Under the pieces are notes generated by a model, which saw only the letters and a program-made list of their open reading frames with translations, ran no database searches and was not told the origin of the DNA. From assembly GCF_041053105.1 (NCBI RefSeq), contig NZ_CP163444.1, positions 5,332,001 through 5,396,000 on the forward strand: a DNA stretch of 64,000 bases. Direction: 5' to 3'. Below, in pieces: positions 42,911-50,404 of this stretch. Position 1 is the stretch's first letter. Each line of letters starts with the position of its first letter. The DNA comes from Streptomyces sp. R44. GTDB taxonomy: Bacteria > Actinomycetota > Actinomycetes > Streptomycetales > Streptomycetaceae. The translations under genes and the position numbers were made by a program.

Positions 42911-45184
42911 TCACGGCAGGTACGCGGACACCACCAGGCCGTCGGGGAACGAGACGAAGGCCGCCCCTCCGGCGGCCAGCGACTCCCCGGCGGCCTGCAC
43001 CTTGAAGCCCTCGGGAAGCCTCGCCTCGAACCGTTCGTAGTCGTCGTCGGACGAGGGGCCGGCCGCCGCGACGGACACGGCCTCGTTCCTGCCGAAGGCG
43101 ACCACCCGGTCCCCCGCGAAGTACACCTCCCGCAGCAGGCCCTCGGTCACCACGGGCAGCAGGGACCAGCGCCGCTCGCCGCTCTCCAGGTCGTAGACGC
43201 TGATGGCCGCGCCGCTCGCCACCGCCACCCGACCGTCCGCGCTCACCGCGGGACCCGCGGTCACGCCGACACCGAAGGACCGCTTCCGCCGCAGCGTCGC
43301 CCCGTCGAGCACCGTCACGGACCCCGACGAGCCCGTGCAGAGCACGCTGCCGCTCTTCCCGTGCACCACGAACCGCTGACAGCCCTCCGCCCCGCGCGCC
43401 ACCTCCTTGCCGGTACGGGAGTCCAGCGCCACCGGCACGAGACCCAGCGGCACCAGAACCCGGCCCGCCGCCGCGACCGGCTCCTCCGGCAGGGCGTCGA
43501 GCGGCGTCCGCCACAGCTCCTCGCCGTCGGCGAGCCGCACGGCGGTCACCAGGCCCGTCCGCTCGTCGCGCATGTTCACGTACGTCGAGTAGAGGACGCC
43601 GTCCCGCAGATCCGTGCCCTTCACGGCCCAGTCGGCACCGGGCCCCGCGACGCGACCGCGCTGCCGGCCGTCCTCGACCCCGTACGCGACGACCCCGTCC
43701 GGACCCGTCACATACGCCGTGCCGCCGACGACCGCCGGGTACTGGGGCCCGCTGCCCAGCCCCTCGCCGCTCCGCCCCGGCACCTTCCACAGCTCCTTGC
43801 CGTCCGCCGCGCTCAGCCCGGTGACCGCACCGCCGGACCCGGGACAGACGAGGACCTTCGGCGAGAGCGCGCAGCTGCCGACGCCCTGATCGACCCGGGC
43901 GTTCCAGGGGGACCAGCCCGCCGGACGGTAGGCGCGGTCCGTGGCGGCCGCGCCGAAGTCACGGTCGCGGCCCTCGCCCCCGTACGGCAGGACCACCTGG
44001 CTCAGCGAGGCGACCGGCGGCGTGGTGGTGCCACCCGACGGCCCCGCGACCCCGCCCGTGGAGCCGCCGGCCCGCCCGTCGGTCCGGTTCAGGAGCACCA
44101 CGCCCACCGTCGCCACCAGGGCCACCGCCACCGCGCCCGCGACCAGCGCGCCCCACGGCCGGCGCCGCTCGGCGGGCGCCGCGGGCGGCACCGGCCGGTC
44201 CGTCATCGCCGTGGGGGAGTACGGCACGACCGGCCCGAGCGTCGGCAGCTCGGCCACGCCCGCGCCGGAGGCCGCCGCCTCCCCGGCGCTCCGGGCCGCC
44301 TCCCCGTACTCGGCGAGCAGCGACAGCACCGGGCCGGGCCACGGGAACACCTCGGACACGCCGCCGCCCAGCAGCTCCGCGACCTCCGCCGCCGACGGCC
44401 GCTCGGCCGGGTCGAGCCGCAGACACCGCTCCACGACCGGTCGCAGCTCCTCCGGCACCCCGTCGAGCTCGGCCTCGGCCCGGCTGATCCGGTAGATCAC
44501 GGCCGCCATCTCGTCGTCGTGGAACGGCCCGCGGCCGCTCGCCGCGAACGCGAGGACCGCGCCCAGACAGAACACGTCCGACGCGGGCACCACCGCACGG
44601 CTCCCCACCAGGTGCTCCGGCGACATGAACCCGGGGGAGCCCACCACCAGACCCGTCGAGGTCAGCGCCGTCGCCTCGAAGGCCTGCGCGATCCCGAAGT
44701 CGATCAGCTTCGGCCCGGCGGCGGCGAGCAGCACGTTCGCCGGCTTGAGGTCCCGGTGCAGCACCTTCACCGCGTGCACGCCCGCGAGCGCCCGCGCCAG
44801 GGCGGCCCCGAGGGCCCGGACGGCTGCGACCGGCAGCGCCCCGGAGCGTACGACGGCCTCCGCGAGCGAGGGGCCGGGCACGTACTCGGTCGCCAGCCAC
44901 GGCGAGGGCGCGTCGGCGTCCGCGTCCACGAGCCGCGCGACCCCCGGCCCGTCCACGGTCCTGGCCGCCGCGATCTCGCGCCGGAAGCGGGTCCTGAAGT
45001 CCCCGTCGACCTCCAGGTCGTCCCGCACGGTCTTCACCGCGACCATCCGGTACGGATCGGCCGTCGGCGCGTCCGCCCGGCAGGCGAGGTGCACCTCGCC
45101 CATGCCGCCGGCGCCGAGGCGGGCCAGCAGCCGGTAGGGGCCGAGGACGCGCGGGGCCCGGCCCGGCGGCAGCGCTTCCAGCAC
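42911..45184 (-). CDS. Ser/Thr protein kinase with extracellular PQQ-like propeller (second of pair)
   Basis: 757 residues. The kinase domain covers about 15-275: GAGGMGEV glycine loop, Lys51 of VAVKTV, HRDLKPANVLL catalytic loop, DFG, and SPGFMSPEHL in the P+1 loop. A transmembrane helix lies near 345-370 (GALVAGAVAVALVATVGVVLL). The outer part is a propeller of PQQ-type repeats (DGKELWKVPG, DGEELWRTPLD, SGERRWSLLP). It starts 4 bp after the preceding kinase gene stops, so they form one operon. The ligand is unknown. Confidence 0.9.
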   Translation of the reverse strand: MLEALPPGRAPRVLGPYRLLARLGAGGMGEVHLACRADAPTADPYRMVAVKTVRDDLEVDGDFRTRFRREIAAARTVDGPGVARLVDADADAPSPWLATEYVPGPSLAEAVVRSGALPVAAVRALGAALARALAGVHAVKVLHRDLKPANVLLAAAGPKLIDFGIAQAFEATALTSTGLVVGSPGFMSPEHLVGSRAVVPASDVFCLGAVLAFAASGRGPFHDDEMAAVIYRISRAEAELDGVPEELRPVVERCLRLDPAERPSAAEVAELLGGGVSEVFPWPGPVLSLLAEYGEAARSAGEAAASGAGVAELPTLGPVVPYSPTAMTDRPVPPAAPAERRRPWGALVAGAVAVALVATVGVVLLNRTDGRAGGSTGGVAGPSGGTTTPPVASLSQVVLPYGGEGRDRDFGAAATDRAYRPAGWSPWNARVDQGVGSCALSPKVLVCPGSGGAVTGLSAADGKELWKVPGRSGEGLGSGPQYPAVVGGTAYVTGPDGVVAYGVEDGRQRGRVAGPGADWAVKGTDLRDGVLYSTYVNMRDERTGLVTAVRLADGEELWRTPLDALPEEPVAAAGRVLVPLGLVPVALDSRTGKEVARGAEGCQRFVVHGKSGSVLCTGSSGSVTVLDGATLRRKRSFGVGVTAGPAVSADGRVAVASGAAISVYDLESGERRWSLLPVVTEGLLREVYFAGDRVVAFGRNEAVSVAAAGPSSDDDYERFEARLPEGFKVQAAGESLAAGGAAFVSFPDGLVVSAYLP

Positions 45185-45188
45185 CCGA

Positions 45189-47645
45189 CTACTCCTTCTC
45201 GCCGGGGAGCGCGACGGAGGCGACGACCCCGGTGTCGTACACGACGTGGGCGACGCCGCCGAGCGGCAGGACCACCGGCGGACGGATCTCCCGGTCCAGG
45301 TACGTGGCGTTCACGCGGTCGTACGGATCCTTGGCGCGGGGCCCGGGGGCACCCGGCACGGGCACGACGCGCTCCTTGCCGGGCGTGCCGCCACTGCCGA
45401 GCGGCACCACGTGCAGGGCCGAGAAGTCGGCGTACACCACCGAGTTCCCGGCGATGAGCGGGTCGGAGACGAGCTGCTGCCTCCCGTCGGCCCCGGTGAG
45501 CGGGGGGATCGGGTAGTGGCCGAGGGCCTTGCCGGTGGCCGGGGCGAGGACGTACACACCGTCGGGCGTGCCCGTGTTGCCCCAGTCGGCCCAGCTCATC
45601 GGGCCCCGGTCGAGCACGACGGCGGCGCGGGAGGACAGGGCGGTCGGCCACGCACCGGACGCGGCGACGTCGGCGGGCACCGCGAGCGGGCCGCCGCCCA
45701 CGGGGGCGAGCGTCGCCGCGTCCAGGCGGTACAGCACGAGCTTGGCCGCGTTCGTCGCCTCGATGCGTGCGCAGTACGCGTTCCGGCCCTGGATGTGGAG
45801 GCTGTCGCACCCCTTGGCCTCGGACGGCACCTGGCCGCGCTGCTGCCCGGTCTTCCCGTCGAACGCCACGAAACCGGCGTCGCTGAGCGCGTACACGAGG
45901 CCGTTCGCGTAGGCGACGGGCTCGAAGTCGCGGAACGCCCCGCGCGCCAGGTCGGCGTTGGTGAGGGACTTGGACCACAGCTCGCGGCCGTCGGCCAGGG
46001 CGAAGGCCGTCATCCGGCCGCTGGTCTCGTCACCGGTCGGGACGAAGACCGTGCCGTCGCCCACGATCGGCTGCGTGCGCATCTTGGCCCGGCCGGTGCT
46101 CTTCCTCTCCCAGCGCACCGCGCCGCTGCGGGCCTCCCGGACCTGGACGCGCTCACCGGAGAGCAGGACGACGGAGCCGTCGTGGACGGCGGGCACGGCC
46201 GTGTCGCCCGCGATGAAGAATCCGCCGGTGGGCCCGATGAAACTCATGTCGTCACGGGGGTCCGCCACCAGGTCCGCGGTCCACAGCCGCTTCCCGTTCG
46301 CCGGGTCGAGGGCCTCGTACCGCCCGTCCGTCGTCCGGCACACCAGCGCCTTCTCCCCGGCCGAGCAGCCGAGCGCGGGGGCGGTCAGCTGCGCCCGCCA
46401 GGGCTGCCAGCCGGCCGGGCGCTGGGCGGCGTTCTGCGCGACGACGCCCGAGGCGTCGGCGGGGCCGCGGTCGCTCACCCCGGGGACCCGGGGCCCGGCC
46501 GCCTTCGCGGGCGCCTTCGGCGGCTCCGGATCGGGCCACAGGACGTACGCGCCGAGCCCGCCGGCGACGACGGCGAGCGCCAGGACGGCGGCGAGCAGCC
46601 GCTTCCGCCGCTTCCGGGGCGGCTCGCCGGCGGGCACGGTGGGCGGCGACACGGGCGCGAGCGTCGGTACGGAGTGCGGTCCGGGCACCGCCGGGGTGAC
46701 CACGGGCCCGGACGGACCGGGCGCGGCCTCCAGGAGCGGCCCGCCCGAGGCGACGAGCTGGGCGAGCTCCCTGCCGTACTCGCCGATGTGGTCCCGTACG
46801 CCCTCCGGCCACGGGAAGACCTTCGCGGCCCCGGTGCCGAGCAGCCCGACGAGCGCCTCCGGCGTCGGCCGGTCCGCCGGGTCCACGGCCAGGCAGGCGG
46901 CGACGGTCCCGCGCAGCTCCTCCGGGACGCGGGACAGATCGGCCTCGGCCTGCGAGACGCGGTACAGGACGGCGGCGAGGGGCCCGTCGCCGAAGGGGTC
47001 CTCGCCGGTCGCCGCGTAACAGAGGAGCGAGCCGAGGCAGAACACGTCGGACGCGGCCGTGACCCGGCGGGCGCCGGCCACGTGCTCGGGGGACATGAAC
47101 GACGGGGTGCCGACCATGAGGCCGGTCGCGGTCATGGTGGTGGCCGTGCTGCTGCGGGCGATGCCGAAGTCGATGAGCCGCGGGCCGTCGACGGACAGCA
47201 TGACGTTGCCGGGCTTGAGGTCCCGGTGCAGCACCTCGGCCCGGTGCAGATCGGCGAGGGCCCGGGCGACGTCCGCGCCGAGCGCCCGGACGGCGGCGAC
47301 GGGCAGCGGGCCGCCGCGCCGCACGGCCTGCGAGAGGCTGGGCCCGGGGACGTATGCGGTGGCCAGCCAGGGCACCTCGGCGTCGGCGTCACCGCCGACG
47401 GGCGCGGCGGCGTAGGGGCTGTCGACGAGCGAGGCGACGCGGATCTCCCGCCGGAAACGATCCCGGAAGGCCGGATCCCCGACGACATCGCGCCGCACGG
47501 TCTTGAGCGCGACGAAACTGCCGTCCTCGGCACCCCCGGCGTCCCGGGCGAGGAACACCTCGCCCATGCCGCCGGCGCCCAGCCGAGCGAGCACCTCGTA
47601 CGGTCCGATCCGGCGCGGCGCACCCTCGCGCAGCGGTCCCAGCAC
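45189..47645 (-). CDS. Ser/Thr protein kinase with extracellular PQQ-like propeller (first of pair)
   Basis: 818 residues with the same layout as the following kinase: Lys48 of VALKTV, HRDLKPGNVML, DFG, TM helix near 350-370 (RKRLLAAVLALAVVAGGLGAYVL), then propeller repeats (NGKRLWTADL, SGAVRWERKS, DGRELWSKSL). The two genes are tandem duplicates that have diverged strongly in the propeller. A perfect inverted repeat lies 58 bp upstream of the start. Confidence 0.9.
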   Translation of the reverse strand: MLGPLREGAPRRIGPYEVLARLGAGGMGEVFLARDAGGAEDGSFVALKTVRRDVVGDPAFRDRFRREIRVASLVDSPYAAAPVGGDADAEVPWLATAYVPGPSLSQAVRRGGPLPVAAVRALGADVARALADLHRAEVLHRDLKPGNVMLSVDGPRLIDFGIARSSTATTMTATGLMVGTPSFMSPEHVAGARRVTAASDVFCLGSLLCYAATGEDPFGDGPLAAVLYRVSQAEADLSRVPEELRGTVAACLAVDPADRPTPEALVGLLGTGAAKVFPWPEGVRDHIGEYGRELAQLVASGGPLLEAAPGPSGPVVTPAVPGPHSVPTLAPVSPPTVPAGEPPRKRRKRLLAAVLALAVVAGGLGAYVLWPDPEPPKAPAKAAGPRVPGVSDRGPADASGVVAQNAAQRPAGWQPWRAQLTAPALGCSAGEKALVCRTTDGRYEALDPANGKRLWTADLVADPRDDMSFIGPTGGFFIAGDTAVPAVHDGSVVLLSGERVQVREARSGAVRWERKSTGRAKMRTQPIVGDGTVFVPTGDETSGRMTAFALADGRELWSKSLTNADLARGAFRDFEPVAYANGLVYALSDAGFVAFDGKTGQQRGQVPSEAKGCDSLHIQGRNAYCARIEATNAAKLVLYRLDAATLAPVGGGPLAVPADVAASGAWPTALSSRAAVVLDRGPMSWADWGNTGTPDGVYVLAPATGKALGHYPIPPLTGADGRQQLVSDPLIAGNSVVYADFSALHVVPLGSGGTPGKERVVPVPGAPGPRAKDPYDRVNATYLDREIRPPVVLPLGGVAHVVYDTGVVASVALPGEKE

Positions 47646-47702
47646 CTCGTCCTCCCCCCAGGGCCTGTCCGGCCCTGTTGACGCGACGTCAGAACCGCAT
47701 CA

Positions 47703-47718
47703 TTGCATGTGCATGCAA
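47703..47718. promoter_or_regulatory. Inverted repeat TTGCATG-N2-CATGCAA upstream of the kinase pair
   Basis: Perfect 7-bp arms with a 2-bp centre, 58 bp before the leftward kinase start codon. It stands out as A/T-containing in GC-rich DNA. It is adjacent to the greA terminator, so it belongs to the kinase promoter region. Operator role inferred. Confidence 0.5.
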
Positions 47719-47720
47719 CA

Positions 47721-47754
47721 CGAAGGGCCGGCCCCCACGGGGGCCGGCCCTTCG
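47721..47754 (-). terminator. Terminator after greA
   Basis: A 16-bp perfect stem (47721-47736 with 47739-47754) 17 bp beyond the greA stop codon, on the same strand and before the kinase promoter. Confidence 0.85.
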
Positions 47755-47770
47755 CTCAAGGACGCGCGTC

Positions 47771-48268
47771 TCAGCCGGTGTACGGCTTCGCGCTGAGGAT
47801 CTTCACCGTGGCCTTCTTGCCGTTCGGCAGCTCGTACTCCGCGTCGTCGCCGGCCTTCTTGCCGTTGACGCCGACGCCGAGCGGCGACTGCGGGGAGTAG
47901 GTCTCGATGTCACCGCTCGCGTACTCGCGGGAGGCGAGCAGGAAGGTCATCGTGTCGTCCTCGTCGCCGTCGAAGGCGATCGTGACGACCATGCCGGGCT
48001 CGACGACGCCGTCGTCCGCCGGCGCCTCGCCGACCTTGGCGTGCTGGAGCAGCTGGGTGAGCTGGCGGACCCGGAGCTCCTGCTTGCCCTGCTCCTCCTT
48101 GGCCGCGTGGTACCCGCCGTTCTCGCGCAGGTCCCCCTCTTCGCGCGCCGCGGCGATCTTCGTCGCGATCTCGGTACGCGCGGGACCAGACAGGTACTCA
48201 AGCTCGTCCTTGAGCTTGTTGTACGCCTCCTGGGTGAGCCAGGTGACGTTGTCGCTGGTCTGGGTCAC
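47771..48268 (-). CDS. Transcription elongation factor GreA
   Basis: 165 residues. The N-terminal coiled coil has the acidic tip (REEGDLRENGGYHAAKEEQ) that stimulates RNA cleavage in backtracked polymerase; the C-terminal FKBP-like domain carries SPLGVGVNGKKAGDDAEY. The GTG at 48268, with GAGGAGC 6 bp upstream, is the usual streptomycete start (VTQTSDNVTWLTQE). It is monocistronic with a strong terminator. Confidence 0.95.
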   Translation of the reverse strand: MTQTSDNVTWLTQEAYNKLKDELEYLSGPARTEIATKIAAAREEGDLRENGGYHAAKEEQGKQELRVRQLTQLLQHAKVGEAPADDGVVEPGMVVTIAFDGDEDDTMTFLLASREYASGDIETYSPQSPLGVGVNGKKAGDDAEYELPNGKKATVKILSAKPYTG

Positions 48269-48410
48269 AGGTGCTCCTCGTAGGTACTGGGAATACAAAG
48301 CATCGCCCTACACGGGAAAGCGGTGCAATCCCGGGTGGGCGAAACCACGAGCCTAACAATGAGTGGCGAAAAGCGGGAGGACATAAACCATAAAGATGGC
48401 GTCACCCCAG

Positions 48411-48424
48411 GTCACCGCGGTGAC
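48411..48424. promoter_or_regulatory. Perfect palindrome GTCACCGCGGTGAC upstream of greA
   Basis: 14-bp palindrome in the 190-bp region between the DUF4307 gene and greA; a further GTCACC lies 10 bp earlier. Either an operator for greA or part of a weak terminator of the DUF4307 gene. Undecided. Confidence 0.35.
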
Positions 48425-48458
48425 TCGCCGGGACTCGACACCCCGTCCCTACCCCCCG

Positions 48459-48860
48459 CTACAGCGCCGTACACCCGATGAGCTCGGCGCTCGTCGCGCG
48501 GGCGGTCGTCCGGAGCGAGAAGACGCGGTCGACCCGGTCGGCGACGTCGTCGATCCGGACGTCCTTGCGGGCCACCTCGGCGCCGTCCTCGGAGCGGGAG
48601 CGCAGCGTGCAGACGCCCTTGACGCCCTCGTCCTTGCGGATCTCCAGGTGCACCTGGACCTCTTGGGCGCTCACCACGTCGAACTTGATCAGCTCGGCGC
48701 TGATCTTGCTGTCGACGACGTAGTGCCAGCCGAACCAGCCCAGGAGTCCGAGGAAGAGGACTCCGAGCACCGCTCCGGTGATCCTGAGCTTGCGGTCGGC
48801 CCGCTCATCCGCGGAGCGCCCGTAGCGCCCCTCGGGCAGCTGCTCTCGCACCGCGCTCAT
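48459..48860 (-). CDS. DUF4307 membrane protein
   Basis: 133 residues: a charged N-terminus (EGRYGRSADERADRKLR), one transmembrane helix (about residues 29-48), then a beta-rich outer domain with two cysteines (GVCTLRSRSEDG and ELIGCTAL) that may pair. DUF4307 proteins are actinobacterial and, in gene neighbourhoods I recall, sit beside mca as here. No function is established; a link to mycothiol or envelope redox is only inferred. Confidence 0.9.
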   Translation of the reverse strand: MSAVREQLPEGRYGRSADERADRKLRITGAVLGVLFLGLLGWFGWHYVVDSKISAELIKFDVVSAQEVQVHLEIRKDEGVKGVCTLRSRSEDGAEVARKDVRIDDVADRVDRVFSLRTTARATSAELIGCTAL

Positions 48861-48958
48861 GGGGGATCCTCTCGAAGCCGGGGGTGGCGGAATTTTCGCT
48901 CCCCCGATTCCGTCACTATAGAGACCACGCTCCGCGTCGAATCACTGAGGATCGAGTC

Positions 48959-49840
48959 TTGACTGAGCAGCTGCGACTGATGGCCGTTCACGCCCACCCC
49001 GACGACGAGTCGAGCAAGGGTGCGGCCACGATGGCCAAGTACGTGTCCGAGGGGGTGGACGTCCTGGTCGTGACGTGCACGGGCGGCGAGCGCGGCTCGG
49101 TCCTGAACCCCAAGCTTCAGGGCGACCCCTACATCGAGGCGAACATCCACGAGGTGCGCCGCAAGGAGATGGACGAGGCCCGCGAGATCCTCGGCGTCTC
49201 GCAGGAATGGCTCGGCTTCGTCGACTCGGGGCTGCCCGAGGGCGACCCGCTGCCGCCGCTGCCCGAGGGCTGCTTCGCCCTGGAGGACGTGGACACGGCG
49301 TCCGGGGCCCTGGTCCGCAAGATCCGCTCCTTCCGTCCGCAGGTCGTCACGACCTACGACGAGAACGGCGGGTACCCGCACCCCGACCACATCATGACCC
49401 ACAAGATCACGATGGTGGCCTTCGACGGCGCGGCCGACGCCGAGAAGTACCCGGAGGCCGAGTTCGGCCCCGTCTGGCAGCCGCTGAAGCTCTACTACAA
49501 CCAGGGCTTCAACCGCCCCCGCACCGAGGCCCTGCACGAGGCCCTCCTCGCGCGCGGCCTGGAGTCGCCGTACGGGGACTGGCTGAAGCGCTGGGACGAG
49601 TTCGGCGGCAAGGCGCGCAACCTCACCACGCACGTCCCCTGCGCGGACTTCTTCGAGATCCGCGACAAGGCCCTGATCGCCCACCGCACCCAGATCGACC
49701 CCGACGGCGGCTGGTTCCGGGTCCCGATGGAGATCCAGAAGGAGGTCTGGCCGACGGAGGAGTACGAGCTCAGCAAGGCGCTGGTCCCGACCTCCCTCCC
49801 CGAGGAAGATCTCTTCGCGGGCATCCGCGACAATGCCTGA
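48959..49840 (+). CDS. Mycothiol S-conjugate amidase
   Basis: 293 residues from a TTG start with GAGG 8 bp upstream. LmbE/MshB zinc hydrolase fold: HAHPDDE (residues 11-17) and YPHPDHIMTH bind zinc. It cleaves mycothiol S-conjugates of electrophiles and antibiotics to a mercapturic acid for export, releasing glucosaminyl-inositol. The TTG start is chosen because family homology begins at TEQLRLMAVHAHPDD. The 79-residue membrane protein gene overlaps its end by 8 bp. Confidence 0.95.
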   Translation: MTEQLRLMAVHAHPDDESSKGAATMAKYVSEGVDVLVVTCTGGERGSVLNPKLQGDPYIEANIHEVRRKEMDEAREILGVSQEWLGFVDSGLPEGDPLPPLPEGCFALEDVDTASGALVRKIRSFRPQVVTTYDENGGYPHPDHIMTHKITMVAFDGAADAEKYPEAEFGPVWQPLKLYYNQGFNRPRTEALHEALLARGLESPYGDWLKRWDEFGGKARNLTTHVPCADFFEIRDKALIAHRTQIDPDGGWFRVPMEIQKEVWPTEEYELSKALVPTSLPEEDLFAGIRDNA

Positions 49841-50072
49841 CATGAGCGCACACCTGGCACTGACCCAGCTTGTCCCCTTCGCCGCCGAAGAGCTGGACAA
49901 GAACAAGGTGACCCCCGGCGTCCTCGGCTTCGTCGTCTTCGCGGCCCTGGCCCTCGCGGTCTGGATGCTGATGAAGTCCATGAACCGCCACATGGGCAAG
50001 GTCACCTTCGAGGAGGCCCCGGACCCGAAGGCGAAGCCCTCGGACACGGCGGCGGCGTCGCCGGGCAAGTAG
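49833..50072 (+). CDS. 79-residue single-pass membrane protein downstream of mca
   Basis: A short protein (79 residues from 49833, or 76 from the ATG at 49842) with an amphipathic start, one transmembrane helix (VLGFVVFAALALAVWMLM, about residues 30-47), then a cytosolic tail that starts KSMNRHMGKV and ends Ala/Pro/Lys-rich. It overlaps mca and is likely translated with it. Found beside mca in other streptomycetes as far as I recall; function unknown. Confidence 0.75.
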   Translation: MPDMSAHLALTQLVPFAAEELDKNKVTPGVLGFVVFAALALAVWMLMKSMNRHMGKVTFEEAPDPKAKPSDTAAASPGK

Positions 50073-50107
50073 CGAGGCGCACCCCCCCCGTGTGGGCAGT
50101 CGTCCCG

Positions 50108-50350
50108 CAGGGCGATGGGGGTCCTCCCTGCTCGAGCGAAGCCGAGAGCTTGGGGGAGGGTGGGCACACGGGACGGCGCCCCTGGCGGCGCCTCCGCCTT
50201 CCGCGCCTGGACCCGCACCACGACGGCGCCGCCACTGTGGTGCGGGTCCAGGCGCGTAAGCCTCTGGCGCCGGCAGGGGCGCCGTCCGTTGTGCCCACCC
50301 TCCCCCAAGCTCTCGGCTTCGCTCGAGCAGGGGGGACCCCCATCGCCCTG
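50108..50350. repeat. 243-bp near-perfect palindrome between convergent genes
   Basis: Arms 50108-50221 and 50237-50350 (114 bp each, about 10 mismatches by my alignment) around a 15-bp centre. The outer part of each arm carries the CTGCTCGAGCGAAGCC ... GCTTGGGGGAGG sequence that I recognise as a common Streptomyces intergenic repeat; here two copies face each other with a long inner stem. It lies between convergent genes, so it may work as a terminator, or as a miniature mobile element. No coding frame is credible in 50073-50404. Confidence 0.85.
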
Positions 50351-50404
50351 GGGGCACCTCCCGGACGAAGTCTGGGGGAGGAACGCATGCCCACAACGGC
50401 CCGC

